Positions 35,267-46,803 of a stretch of DNA of 59,886 bases are shown here, in pieces. The notes beneath the pieces were generated by a model. It was not told where the DNA came from. It did not search any database and saw only the letters and a program-made list of their open reading frames with translations. The stretch is from Acephala macrosclerotiorum (lineage: Eukaryota; Ascomycota; Leotiomycetes; Helotiales; Mollisiaceae): the NCBI GenBank assembly GCA_014904845.1, contig MU119510.1, positions 1 through 59,886 of the forward strand, written 5' to 3'. Numbering within the stretch: position 1 is the stretch's first letter; the number at the start of each line of letters is the position of its first letter. Position numbers and translations under genes: made by a program.

Positions 35267-36406
35267 ATGGATAGACTCAATCGCATGCTGGCTTCAGCTG
35301 GCAACATGGGAGGTCTGAACAGTGCTGCCCCAGGATCGGTATGTTCTCATGCCTGCCATCGCATGGAGCGCTCTGCAAAGGATGCTTGGAAGCTAATCTC
35401 TTCCTTTAGGACAATACCAACCTCATTGATAACTCCGAAACCGTGTACATCTCCTCGTTAGCTCTCCTCAAGATGTTGCGACACGGAAGGGCTGGAGTAC
35501 CGATGGAAGTCATGGGCCTGATGCTGGGAGAATTCGTGGATGACTTCACAGTACGAGTGGTCGATGTATTTGCGATGCCACAGAGCGGTACAGGTGTCAG
35601 TGTCGAGGCCGTCGATCCAGTATTCCAGACAAAGATGATGGACATGTTACGGCAAACAGGGCGGTAAGTATAAACAAGATCTGCAAGAGGTTCACAGCTG
35701 ACAAGAACTTCTCTCTAGACCCGAGACTGTTGTTGGCTGGTACCATTCACATCCTGGTTTCGGCTGCTGGCTCTCGTCTGTCGATATCAACACCCAACAA
35801 TCCTTCGAACAACTCACTCCCCGAGCCGTCGCCGTTGTCGTCGATCCTATACAGTCTGTGAAAGGCAAGGTCGTTATTGATGCTTTCCGATTGATCAACC
35901 CACAATCTCTCATGCTCGGCCAAGAGCCCCGACAAAGTACTTCGAACTTGGGTCACCTCAATAAGCCTTCCATTCAAGCACTCATCCACGGTCTCAACAG
36001 ACACTACTACAGCATTGGCATTAACTATCGCAAAACTGCACTTGAGGAGAACATGCTGATGAACCTACACAAGCACGTCTGGACAGAGGGTCTGCAAATG
36101 GACGACTTCCGCTTAGAGGGCAGCAAGAACAAGGATAGATTAAAGCAGCTTGTTGGGCTTGCTGATGGCTATGAGAAGAGAGTCAAGGAGGAGACCGAAT
36201 TGACGAAGGACCAGCTCAAGACGAGATATGTTGGAAAAGTGGATCCAAAGAAGCATCTCGAGGATGTTGGTCAACAACTCATTGAGGACAACATTGTGTC
36301 GGTATCAAGACAGATGATCGACAAGGAGGCTTCGGCACCAAAGGAGAAGAACGGCACGAATGGGCACGCAAACGGAGATGCCATGGACGTAGAGGATGAA
36401 CTATGA
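35267..36406 (+). CDS. RPN11: 26S proteasome regulatory subunit Rpn11 (JAMM deubiquitinase)
   Basis: Exons 35267-35338, 35410-35663 and 35719-36406 total 1014 nt, 337 aa. Introns are 71 and 55 nt (GTATGT...TTTAG, GTAAGT...TCTAG). The MPN+/JAMM domain is complete: [13 protein letters not shown] with catalytic Glu57, then [19 protein letters not shown], the zinc motif His118-x-His120-x10-Asp131, plus the [20 protein letters not shown] core. The insert-2 and C-terminal helices follow ([47 protein letters not shown]). The start [12 protein letters not shown] resembles the conserved Rpn11 N-terminus. The protein removes ubiquitin chains from substrates in the lid of the 26S proteasome. The C-terminus ends in an acidic tail ([11 protein letters not shown]). 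Confidence 0.97.
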
Positions 36407-36944
36407 TGATATTATGCATTGTATTGTACAATAGGCGTTTGGCATCTTCACAGCATGAAGTAGAACTCTGCAAGGCGTGGTTCGTCGGTTGCTTGGGTTA
36501 ATAAAGATGCATTTGCAGTATCTGGGTCTGGAGGATGTGAAGACTGGCGTTGGCTTAAGAGAGCTGAGAAATATCCCAACGAGGCAAGTGAACCAGTGAC
36601 CTGACGTGAACTTGGCCCGCATTTGAGAGAAGTCTGACTTTATCGGGTATTCATATTTACCTTGCTCTTTCTCTTGATATTTGCCTCTCGTCCTCGAGGC
36701 TTTCTTGGGTCATCACTAAGAAGAGAAGTCGCGGCCAAGTAAGCTAGTGCAAACTCTAACGAACATCAACCTTCAACTTCCAACCTCACTCAGCCATCGA
36801 CATTGACATTGACACCAGCATTGACACAACACCGGTATCAGCAACTGGTGCAACCTGCTTTCCTTGCTGTTTCGCAACGCGTGTCATCCTTTGTTGGAGA
36901 AGAACAAGTATCAGTCCCGGCTCCTTAGCGTCTTCCCAGCCCAA
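36407..36944. other. Intergenic, downstream of RPN11
   Basis: Contains the RPN11 3' region and a C/A-rich leader-like stretch at 36770-36840 (repeats of TTGACA and CATTGACA). No gene seen. Confidence 0.45.
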
Positions 36945-37082
36945 ATGTCGTCGAAGTCAAAGATGTTGTCGATGCTCGTACTCACTCTCTTCATTAGCAC
37001 CTTGCCTTCGAAGCTCGTAGGCGGGCTGTTACAATATCTCGAGCTAGGAATATTCTTCACAGCCGCGCACCCTGTCCATTAG
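36945..37082 (+). CDS. Possible small membrane protein, 45 aa
   Basis: The ATG in CCCAAATGTCG starts a 45-codon frame with a positively charged head (SSKSK) followed by MLSMLVLTLFISTLPSKLVG and a second hydrophobic stretch (LLQYLELGIFFTA). It lies after a leader-like C-rich region. No family is recognised. Length and hydrophobicity fit a single-pass microprotein, but a chance frame is equally possible. Confidence 0.3.
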   Translation: MSSKSKMLSMLVLTLFISTLPSKLVGGLLQYLELGIFFTAAHPVH

Positions 37083-40000
37083 CATTAGCTTAACAGGACA
37101 TGCAACGTGTCTAGCACTGATCGTCACTACACTTTGGGATGACCAAGAACTGCCTTGCCTCGTCGGCATGAACAGACAATTCACAAGCAAGGCTAAGAAA
37201 CGACTATAGCGTTCGGGAGGCAGGGCATCCCAGTATGCCTGCCACATTCTAGAAAAAATATTTGCTCAACTCGGGAAATATAGGCGTCCACATTCCTGCA
37301 TTCGACCAATAAGGTGGAACGGCCTCTTGTACAAGACTCTTGGTCTTATTCAGGTTCGAAGGAAACGGTGAAGGATTCAGCTCGTCAAATCAAGTGTTCG
37401 ATTCGTACCTGCTGCAGATGCCCTCAGACTCGACCCGTTGCACCTGCAGCGAATGTCCATTTTCACGTTCGGCTGAAGGACCAGAACTGAGGCCAGCAAT
37501 GGGCCTGCAGAAGTCTCACCTCTTCTGGTGGTCGACTGAAGTTCAATGTTGAGATAACAAGAAAGGGATACTCAAGATTAGCCGAAGTCTGAACTCCTTC
37601 CTGATACAGAATCTGCAGAACTCTCTGTCATGGATTCGAAGTCACAAAGAATTTACTACAGCCTGGTGTCCGGACGACAGGAACAAGGTTGGATGCAAGC
37701 AGAAGCCAGAACTCCTTCCTAAAAGGGCACACACATGCATTGATAAGAGCAAAGGTTGCACAAAGAGGAGAATTTTTGATGCTGGTGCCCTTAGTTGCTA
37801 AAATTCCAAATCCAACATATCTCTTCCTTGAGGCAACAACTGGGGTCACAGCCTCGTCGGACATGCATGTGGCTACCTCGGAGCTGAAATGAAATGGATC
37901 CCTACTTGAAACCAGATTCCCAGAGACGTTGTGGTTTGTTCCCCTAGCCACGAGATAATCGGGAAGGCGTTCAGGTATCTGGCGGCGAATAGAGCGAGGT
38001 GCCATTCGGGAGTTGGGGCTCAGAGTAGAAAATCCCCGAAACACTGCAGATCTCCTTGGTCTTTCCTTCCATGCAGTCTTCTCTGCATGTTGCAAATACG
38101 ACCTCATCAGCCTAGACGCAATAATGGATAGAGAAGGCAGCGGAATGGCTTGCTCCGGAACGCTATGTCGAATAATGTCCCTCTTTTCTTACTGTGATAC
38201 AGGCTTCCATGTACCTGTTTCATGAAGCATCTCTTTTCGACCGCGCGAGATGAGCTGTATGTCAGATATTGGTAAAATGCTGGATGTTCGGAGTGGGAGG
38301 CTGAACGGTGGTGGATTACCCCTGAGCATGAAAGGTGTTTGGAATATTCTGCGATCCTGGTTACAGAACATTGTCATTGCCCGCAGATGTATCGGGTCCG
38401 ATAACATTAACAAAAAACGTTCACTTCGAGGATGAAATTTGTGAGGCTCGCGATGCTCTCATCACAGTCAACAAGTCGCTTGAGAGTTGCCGACGTCTCT
38501 AGTGTAGTCAAAGCGTTCAACACTAGAGCAAAGCGAGGGAAGCAACGATCATCTGGAGGTCTCAAGGAGGTCTCGAGACGGGGATGGCTGATTAATTGCC
38601 CGAGCCGCCAGTAGACCATTGCATGCTTCAAAGTGAGGCTTCAGCGGCAAGGAATATTGTGACGAGATGCCAGCACATCCATGGAAGATATCAGGGGCAA
38701 GTCTTCACAGCCTCGCCAAGTGCAAAAAATTACCTACTCAAATTCTCGAGACTGCTATCATTGGCTATAGAGATGCTGGGCCCTTTCTCCCGGACTTTCA
38801 GCTACTCCATGAGATACGATTGTGATCGACTGTTACCCACGTGTTGACCCTGCTCAAACAGCGGCACGGCATCTCGGAACGGGCGAATCGCTCAGCTCTT
38901 CCCTACAAAACCAGGATGCTGACATGGTTTGTGCCGCGTCCCGAGTTTGGTGATTAAATGAAATGTCTACCAGAAGAGATGATGAAAGGCACCGGAGTTA
39001 TAGATTCGCAAAAACTTGAGCGCATGGTGAGCGCTGTAGATTTCAGGACCTCCCAGCTTCCGTCTTTTGGTCTGTGCTGCTCAAGGGCACAGCATCGTTG
39101 AGTCACCTTGGGTTGAGTGCTGTATCCGATCCCGAGTACTGTACCGATCCGAGTGAAGGGGAGCCGGGACCACGACAATGCATGGATGGCATGATGCTCG
39201 GTCATAGCTTTTGGGGGCCACTGCCACTTCATGCCGTTCAGCTCGCCAATCAGCGCACCCAGTTCGTGTAATTGTCAAAGTGCCTCGTCGCAGCGATGTA
39301 GAGGACTTCGTTACTCACTCAGCCTTCACACATTCTGACAACAGTGGGCATTCCTATCCGGGAGTACTTGGGTACTTATCACAAGTGACGATCGGTGCCA
39401 AGTCCAACATTCTGAGACAAAGCATCTGTACCAGACTCACGGGTGTCTTCTCAAAGAAAGGCCACCGATGGGCATTTGCTTCTTCTCTCCTCATCCCCGC
39501 ATAAGGGGGCTCGCTTACTCAAAACAGGCTTGTCCGCCGGCTTCGATTTCCTAGCTTCCGCTGCACAGACTTGCTTTTGTTCAGACGTCTTCCTAGGCCG
39601 GCTTGGAGAACAATCAATCTCCTGCCAAATACGAACCATTGCACGGTCAATCTGAATTGTCCGGAAACTGATGTTCAGCGGGGACCTTTCCGCCCGTAAA
39701 TTATCGAGTAATGGTGCGACTCCCAAGCTCACAATCTCGATCCCCCCCCGCCCCGCATCTCAGTCCAGGCTTCACTAAGCTTGGCCAATTTCAACCAAAA
39801 AGGAGCGACTTGCGAGGAAGGTGTGCCATGAACCTCTCTGTTTCCAGTTCTGAGCTTTAGCGCCTCCAAAATCGTGCTCTTTCTATTGCATCTCTAGGAC
39901 GCCTACCCCTCTCCTCAAGCAAGGGCTGTGTGACATGGCTCCATCTCTGTCTCAGCGCCCACAATGGTGTTGGCTATTTTCTTCGAGAGCATCGTGATGA

Positions 40001-40532
40001 TCTATCCCGCCGCTTCAACCTAGCAGCTTCTGCCTACTCCCCCCGCATCAAGATAAAGACTTTCTTTCCATGATACAACAGTTTTATGCGTCATCTGCCG
40101 CACCCAAAGTTGCCAGAACCATTCAATTGGAATCTCAACGACCCAGAACCACGGTGTTGGGATTCACGATGTGAACCACTATTCCGTTTAAAGGCACTGC
40201 GGCGTTTAAAGGAACTAGGCCCGTATAAACATCCAATAATGGCTGAAGTCCCTATCTCCTGCCGTTCCCGGCGACTCCTGCTCTCTTCCACTTGGTAGCG
40301 TCCCCCAATAAATATCAACCGTGCTCTATGCAAGAAGTTTTAGATGGGGTTAGTATCCCCGTTACTTACCGCACGCTGGCTTTCCCAAAGCACCCGCTAC
40401 CTTGTCACGATCCGATACCCTGTCTGATGTTCTCCTAGGCCCCTTGATATAGGACGACAACCTTATATCAAGCACATCCCGCCACTGATCTGAAGGTTTC
40501 ACTCCGTGCCATCTTGAATACCGCCACCCAAA
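37083..40532. other. Gene-poor stretch, ~3.4 kb
   Basis: Base-balanced sequence with only short frames on both strands. The longest is 37628-38107 (minus, 159 codons), without signal, membrane or family features. I found no terminal repeats, RNA gene or conserved domain. Confidence 0.45.
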
Positions 40533-41402
40533 ATGGAGATCCAAAACGTCGAGTTCTCGATTGAAGAGATCCTTACCATGCATCGTTACTGGATCACGAA
40601 CTTATATGTCGAGGAAAGGAGGATAGACGTGGAAATAGTTGGCCTGCTTCAAGAACGCAAGTTTCCTGTCACGTAGGTTCCATTTCCTTCAGTATATTTA
40701 TTGAGTCATCGCTGACAACAACATATCAGATTATCACAAGTACGCCATTGCATCGACGCGTGGGGTCTCATACCTCGAGAGATGCCACCCGCTCCAACAA
40801 TTGTACCCGAGAACCCCGTCGACGAAGACTGGGAATGGATCCCCTCTCTCCAGATCTCCAGATCTCCAACACCATCACCGTCACACGTCTCGTACACACC
40901 CAGTAACCCGGAAATCCTTGACCACTACGCCAAGAAAGCCCTTCCTTCAGTTCCAACATCAATTCCAACATCAATTCCGACATCAATTCCAACATCACTG
41001 CCATCAAAGTCAACACCAACAAACCATCTCATCGCCAAGCCCGAAAAGAGAAAAGCACCTCATACAGACAAACTTAGAGCGACATGTCATCACGGTGCTC
41101 TACCGTCCGAGTCTCATGAGGTTGAGACGACGTTGGAGAATGTGCCTGATGGTCCGACTCCTTTGGAGACTTATGCAGAAGATGAACAGAGTCATGAAAT
41201 GCTCGCTCTAGGGTTGGACGCGGATCGGCCTGTACTGCGGCCTCGGAGGGCGGGACAGCCGAGGGAGGGGGAGAGTTCGAGTGGTGGAATGAGACCGAGG
41301 ACGATAAATCGTAATCGGTTTAGGAAGGGCAAGGCTATTGAAGTGGAGAGAGAAGGGGCTGTTCATGGAAGGGACTCGGTGAGTCCTGAGCAAAGCTCGT
41401 GA
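40533..41402 (+). CDS. Clr5-like domain protein
   Basis: Exons 40533-40672 and 40730-41402 give 270 aa. The 57-nt intron has a GTAGGT donor and ATATCAG acceptor and joins AC|A as Thr. The N-terminus resembles the Clr5 helical domain: FSIEEILTMHRYWITNLYVE, then EIVGLLQERKFPVT, then VRHCIDAWGLIPRE (order: long helix, short helix, W-G-L end). The domain (~residues 7-70) starts many fungal proteins of unclear, possibly DNA-related role. The rest is disordered: a PTSI tetrapeptide tandem repeat (~40950-40995), Ser/Pro-rich stretches and Arg/Glu-rich ends (NRNRFRKGKAIEVERE). The ATG context CCCAAAATGG is good. Confidence 0.65.
40948..40996 (+). repeat. 12-bp tandem repeat coding for PTSI
   Basis: About four in-frame copies of CCAACATCAATT, with one A/G difference, encode PTSIPTSIPTSIPTS inside the Clr5-like protein. 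In-frame 12-bp units allow length change without frameshift. Confidence 0.8.
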
Positions 41403-41811
41403 GGTTTGCGGCTGAGAGATGTTTAGATGGGATTTCGTTGCATTACTATGTGATTCTGCTCTTGGGTTGTACTTTTAGCGATGGATATAATGGTTTACAC
41501 GGAGGGTCGAAAAAAGCGAAGGATATGCACATATGGGTGGATGCCACAGCGCTGATAGAAATTCTGATTGATTTCTTTGCTCATCGCTCACCCCTTACTA
41601 GATCCTCGTTGTGCTTTTTGTTATTCTCCTTTCAAGTTCCATGCAGTCCCCAATCCCCCATTATCATTAAATCATCGCATCATACCACATCCTTCATAGC
41701 CGCATCTACTGTCCGTGCCTCAGAATCCAAGCTCCAAGTCATCTACCACCTATCCACTACAGCACACATCCAAAAATACCAATCCACACTCTCTCATCCT
41801 GCACTACCCCT
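41403..41811. other. Convergent intergenic region
   Basis: Lies between the Clr5-like gene (+) and the small secreted protein (-). Probably both 3' untranslated regions. A 138-codon plus frame (41399-41815) runs through it with no family signature. Confidence 0.45.
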
Positions 41812-42209
41812 CTAGCAAGGACATTCACAACACGGACTAGTGTAGCAATCGAACTGCCTACATTATCTCACATCAGCACATTTCCTTTTCCACTCCCCAT
41901 CCATATCACCTCTTCTCCTTCCCCTTCCCCTCCTCCCATCCTCCCATCCTCCCATCCTCCTCTCATCCTAGTATCACTTCCTCTCCAAATTCACCCAAAC
42001 GAAAAAGAAAGTAGAACTCACTGCTCAAAAGTAGGCAAACTCCCACAATTATTGCAATATCCAGCGTTGTAGCAAGGAGGGTATGGACAAGGGCATGAGA
42101 GCTCGGAGCGGGCGAAGAGGGTGCTGAGACTGGGTGTGGTGGGTGGTGTTGGTGATGCGATGGTGGTTGTGAGGAGAGTGAAGAGGATGGCTGGGAGGGT
42201 GAGCTGCAT
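41812..42209 (-). CDS. Small secreted cysteine-rich protein, 77 aa
   Basis: Exons (minus) 42022-42209 and 41812-41857 total 234 nt. The 164-nt intron has a GTGAGT donor and AATGTAG acceptor and joins CA|G as Gln. A clear signal peptide (QLTLPAILFTLLTTTIAS) is followed by a Ser/Thr/Pro-rich segment and a short cysteine-rich domain with 10 Cys in the last ~40 residues. Spacing: C-x1-C-x4-C-x5-C-x2-C-x11-C-x4-C-C-x1-C-x1-C. The second exon adds five of the ten Cys (DCYTSPCCECPC). Size, secretion signal and even Cys count suit a disulphide-rich extracellular protein such as an effector candidate or antimicrobial peptide. No family is recognised. Confidence 0.65.
41930..41970. repeat. Short CCTCCCAT tandem repeat in an intron
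   Basis: Several copies of an 8-bp unit CATCCTCC (plus strand) occur within the intron of the cysteine-rich protein gene. The RNA strand is GA-rich. Confidence 0.7.
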
Positions 42210-42978
42210 GGCGACGGTGCGGGTGGTGGTTGGAGTCGAGCGAGGCTGGGTGGTGATGAGTTGGACTGGAGAGCTGAGGTTGAGGAGTTTCGTTTCGTGA
42301 GGCTGAGTAATTTGTGATGAGTGTTGAAGAGTTGAATTTGGAGAGGAGAAGGGGTTTCAAGTAGATGGAGGCAAATCCCGGTAGTATTCTATGAAGAGTT
42401 GGAAGATGTTTGAAGTTGAAAGTTGAAAGGGTGGAAGCGAGTGGTTTTATAGTTTCGAGTAGATGTTGTTTAACGTTACTTAGACTTATATCATAGGACA
42501 AAGATCCAATGAACGAATTGGACGTGGCAAACAGGTATCGATGAATATCAGAGGTCATCAGATAGCTACCCCGCTCGAGCGGGTTCTTTGATCTGTCGTC
42601 CAACTTGGTACTGACCGTTGAAACTACCCCTCAGCCACGAGATCGTTCATTCTGCAGCCTCCCGAAGACACTCCATAGCTGATGTCGCAAAGTATGACAA
42701 AAAGAACAAGAACAAGGCTTCCATGCATGAATCCATGGCATTCGTGAATTTCCATCATACTAATAACAATATTGTACATTTGTGCGAACACGCATCAGTG
42801 GCTGATATCCCATCTGCCATTTCCATTACACTCTCGCTATGCGGGATTCCGTTTCGAGAAGAGAAGAGAGATGCGACCTAGCGCTCATAAGACCCAAAAT
42901 AGTTCAAATGTATAATGAATGCTCTCACATGCACCCAGATCCAGCTAACAATCCGTCCTCCCACACCTATCCCGCACC
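42210..42978. other. Intergenic, upstream of the secreted protein
   Basis: Contains the promoter and a purine-rich leader of the secreted protein (42210-42480) and the 3' region of TIM50. No gene supported. Confidence 0.45.
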
Positions 42979-44782
42979 TTATTTTGCGCCGCCGAACCAG
43001 CCTGTGAATCCTGTCTTCATGGCTTTTGTTGCTTCTTCCTTCGCTTTTTCTTCGAGCGCTGCTTCTTCCTTGAGCCATTTTTCGCCGTTCTCTCGAATCT
43101 CTCTTTCTAATAGTTCGTAGTTGCGCTGGCCTCGTTCCCGAGCTTGGTCTTGAAGCATCTTGCCTTGGGCGAAGGCTTCAGCTGGTGTCTGCTCGTTGGG
43201 ATCCATCATCATGCTTTGATGCTTAATTCCGAGAGCGCTTCCTAGGAAGCCGACACCGGAGTGCTTTGGTCGCTTCTTCTTTTCTTCCTGTATTTGTTCT
43301 TGAAACTTCTTTCGCGCGATGGCTTCACGCTTAGCAAATTCAGTGGGGATATGTTGGCCTTCAAAAGAGGCTATCGCTTTTCGTACGTCGGAGTAGGCCA
43401 TGGTGTGGATATATTCGAGAAAGGGGATGAGGGCGACGAGCTCTTTGTCTTTAGCATCACCTTCCCAGGGTTTGAGGACGATGGCATTTTCGGGTTGTTT
43501 CTTCACATGTTCTGCCTTAGTGTCGATAATGATGACTTTGGAAAGGTCGCGGTTGAGGTAGGAAAGATCCTATTCATGTTAGTCTGTTGCCTTCCTAGGT
43601 GTTCTTGGAACTTACCTTGACATATTCGCCGTTTTCGTAGAGAGTGGCTTCTCGGAATAATGGCCAGGTAACAATGTGGTACGGGTCCAACTTTCGAATT
43701 ACAGGCTCAGCCATACCCCAAGGCTGGCTAGTGAAAATGACAAGTTCGTAGTATTGACTTAGATATCGCAAGAAATAGTCAACCCCAGGTCGCTTGGCCA
43801 TTCTCCATCCATGTTCTCGCGACCATTCGCTGTGAATGAGCAGATCTTCCATGCTGAGAACAAGGGTATATGGGCGCTCAAAGATGGGGTCTGGATCTGG
43901 CAGAAGCTTTCTGAAGGCAGGTTCGTGATAGTAACTCAATTGGTCTCTCAATCGAGCCTTTGCACGGTTCCACATCAATCCAACAGCCCATCCTGACGGA
44001 GCAGTCTCTGCATGTGCACTCTCTTCTTCCTCAGTTTCCCAATTACGGCCAAGATAAATGGTTCCAGTCACAGCAAGACCTGCAAACATGGCGTACATAT
44101 AGTTGGCGAATTGTAACCGTTTTCTCTCAGATGATGAGACATATGCCGATGCCGGAAGTTCTCCACGACCTCGTCCGCCACCAGACTGTCCAGGTTCCTC
44201 CGCTGCAGTAAGATTTAATGGCGAGATATGGGCCTTCGTGCTGCCAGCAGTCTCCCACTCTAGAGTCGATGGAATACCCTTTGTCAGGTCAGGTAAAGGT
44301 CTGCTCTGTTCCTGGGCTTCTGCGGGATCAATGGCAGATGGCGAAGATGATTGTGGTGCGGTATTCTCCGAGGGCGAGGCTGATTCGAATTCGTCTTGTT
44401 TGCTAGAGAATGCTGGATCTTCTCCTTTCCTCGGTTGTGAATTTATACTCCCAGCCCCTCTGCCTTCGGATTGTGGAGTTGTATTTCGCTCTGGCGATGC
44501 GCCTTTGCTGATTTCATCTTGCTGGTTCGAGTAGTCGGGTCTGCCAGATCTATCACTACTCCTGGTTCCTTGATTTGGCAATGTGAAGGATGCAGCAGCG
44601 CCGCCCGGTCTCGATGGTGCTGGAGCCCCTGGTGGTCTTGAATAATCTGTAGGTTTCCTATTTGGCTTGTTGTTCCTTGCCATAGACCGAGTCCATACTG
44701 TCGAAGAGGCAATGCGAAGGGCTGCGGGTGTCGCTCGTAGTCCCGGTTTCTGCAATGAGCGGATCGCTGCTCTTGACAACAT
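42979..44782 (-). CDS. TIM50: Mitochondrial import inner membrane translocase subunit Tim50
   Basis: Exons (minus) 43616-44782 and 42979-43569 give 585 aa; the 46-nt intron (GTAAGT...GAATAG) joins [12 protein letters not shown]. The N-terminus is a basic presequence ([20 protein letters not shown]), then a long disordered Ser/Pro/Gln-rich stretch (~35-215). One transmembrane helix lies at ~225-247 ([20 protein letters not shown]). The intermembrane-space FCP1/NIF-like domain follows: [17 protein letters not shown] at ~305-321, [36 protein letters not shown], a C-terminal KKPxAIVLKPW-like run, and an Arg/Glu-rich coiled tail. The phosphatase DxDxT site is altered (SMEDL), as in Tim50 proteins, which act as presequence receptors of the TIM23 complex. 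It is divergent from the 2EXR gene. Confidence 0.93.
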
Positions 44783-45386
44783 ATTGACAGAAGAATAGGA
44801 ATGCAGCAGGTAGCTTCAATCAAGAAGTTACGCTGGTTGTGGTGGCAGAAAATTTAGTTCGCAGCATCATCGAGCTTCAGAAGCTCATGCCATCTTCAAG
44901 AAATATATTTTGTTACTAAGACCAAATCAGGCAAGGCGTCATGAGAGGCGCTAAAATCTGGGCCCTAACACCGTGAGAGCTTCTTCTCCACTCCTTTTCT
45001 CTTCAAAGTTGACACTCACAAATTTTTGACACGACCTTTATCTTCCATTGGAAAGTTGTGCTGAACGAGTGAGGAGAAGAACGATGGACTCAAGAATGGA
45101 GCGCCGATAGACGGCCAGTGTTAACCTCACTGGTCGTCGCCGTGGCCACTCGATCCCGTTGTTTATCCACAAATCCACATCATACCTACAAAGAATTTAC
45201 CTCGACGCCTCCCTCCTAGTTGGTCTCTTTGTCAATAGTTATAATCACATCGTACATTCAGGCTTTGCCAGCAACCCCAAAATTTCTCCATAAATCGTTG
45301 AACTTTTCCAGACCTGTGCACGAGATCACCCTACCCCACTTCGAGAATATCGTGCCACAACTCCATCCGAATCACAACAACAGTAC
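44783..45386. promoter_or_regulatory. Bidirectional promoter between TIM50 and the 2EXR gene
   Basis: 604 bp of non-coding sequence between divergent starts. CT- and CA-rich leader sequence precedes both genes. No clear TATA box or known motif. Confidence 0.5.
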
Positions 45387-46349
45387 ATGATGGTTAAAAG
45401 AGGGAATCGAAAAGACTTTGTCATTCGCAGGCCTACCAGCAATGCTACGGTTCCGGCGCAATCCTCGACAGCTTCTGCTCGTCACAAAATCTTGCCACCC
45501 GCTCTAATCAGCAGTCTTGCGACAACTCCTCAATCCTCTGCGGTATCCTCAGCTATAACATCTGCCATCCCCTCTACATATCCCTCCGAAGACGAACGAG
45601 AAAATGTCAGCAAGGCTGCGAGGAGGCCCTTCCCGTTCCTGCTCCTGCCAGCAGAAATTCGAAGCAAGATCTATTCTATGGTGTTCTTGCCATGCCCAAC
45701 CGTGATTGACCTCGAGCCCACGACATTCAGAATTATCAATCGGAATCAGCTTATGTCCCTGTTCAGCGTCTCCCGACAGATTCACGGAGAAGCTACGCAT
45801 CACTTCTTCAGCACACATACGTTCCGCATCTTCCCTACATATCCGGGTCGTCATTTTAAGACGAAGAGACCCCTTCTCGCACGATTGCCTACCCGTTACC
45901 GTCCATCGATTACAACGTTGGAGTTGCGTCTAGGTCCTGGATGGAACAACCCGCCGCGCGGGTGGGTTCTGAACGATGCTCTGGGTTTGGGTGACTGTAC
46001 AAGTACCAGAGTGCTGAAGGTTTTCGTGGAATGTGACCCAAGCGATGGAGTATTTGCCGGCTTTCGCAAGAGTGAGGGATTCTACGAGAAGTTCTCTGCC
46101 GACTTGCTGGGCGGTGTTCTAAAAGAGGTTCCCACAATTGAAGTAGTCGAGTTTGATGCTTGGAGTTCAGTGAACAGGACTGGCGATATGATGTCTGGGT
46201 TGGGTGAAGTGGTTGCTAAGTATGATAAGGTTGTCTCCTGGGGCCCAGAGAGAGGTTGGGCGAAGGAGAGCGATCAAGTGTGGCTTGATGCTGTTTTGAT
46301 GCATGGTGCTGGTCAAAAGCTCAGCAAGACTATTGCTGTTTTTGGTTGA
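45387..46349 (+). CDS. 2EXR/F-box-like fungal protein
   Basis: A single exon encodes 320 aa (a second Met one codon later is possible). A disordered Ser/Thr/Ala-rich N-terminus (~1-78) precedes PFPFLLLPAEIRSKIYSMVF (~81-100), the hallmark of the 2EXR/F-box-like family expanded in Leotiomycetes. It is followed by MSLFSVSRQIHGEATHHFFS and HTFRIFP, the usual companion segments (conserved V-x-R-Q-I/V-x-x-E). The C-terminal half includes ITTLELRLGPGW and LKVFVECDPSD. Proteins of this type may serve as substrate adaptors, but this is unproven. Confidence 0.7.
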   Translation: MMVKRGNRKDFVIRRPTSNATVPAQSSTASARHKILPPALISSLATTPQSSAVSSAITSAIPSTYPSEDERENVSKAARRPFPFLLLPAEIRSKIYSMVFLPCPTVIDLEPTTFRIINRNQLMSLFSVSRQIHGEATHHFFSTHTFRIFPTYPGRHFKTKRPLLARLPTRYRPSITTLELRLGPGWNNPPRGWVLNDALGLGDCTSTRVLKVFVECDPSDGVFAGFRKSEGFYEKFSADLLGGVLKEVPTIEVVEFDAWSSVNRTGDMMSGLGEVVAKYDKVVSWGPERGWAKESDQVWLDAVLMHGAGQKLSKTIAVFG

Positions 46350-46803
46350 GCAGACCTGAATTTGGATTGGAAACGGCGTGCGATAATTGAATGACTGAAC
46401 AAGACACTGGCAATAAGCGGATCTGCACATTAAGAGACTTCGACATGGAAGCGAATCAAATTATCACATTAACTACTTTGCTTTGCGATGCCAGTGATTT
46501 GGTTCCATCAAGACCATCAACTTGGGCATACGCATACGCCGGCTCTCTAGTGAGAATGATCTTTGTTAGCCATAGTCTAGCATGTCTATTGCCAATGTTC
46601 GTCCTGCGTCCGATGAAGCTGGCCCCAGAATATTTGTACTCGGTGTAGGACGTTTAACCATAAGCAGCGGTCGTGGAAGCGAGCTCGTGCAGGCAGCAGT
46701 ACCTCAAAGCTCAGCATATTCACCGCTCTCTCTTCGAACTTTTCAAACATCGAAATACATTCCGCTCCACATCCAACAGACAAACAAGCTCCAAAACCCT
46801 ACG
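46350..46803. other. Intergenic and leader of the F-box gene
   Basis: The reading frame of the downstream gene is open upstream to 46582, but that part lacks F-box features and the best start is at 46804. Otherwise nothing seen. Confidence 0.4.

Noticed and set aside
37628..38107. 159-codon minus frame
   Set aside because: Begins with ATG but has no family features; likely a chance frame.
46582..46803. 74-codon extension of the F-box gene
   Set aside because: In frame but not F-box-like; the ATG at 46804 directly precedes the F-box.
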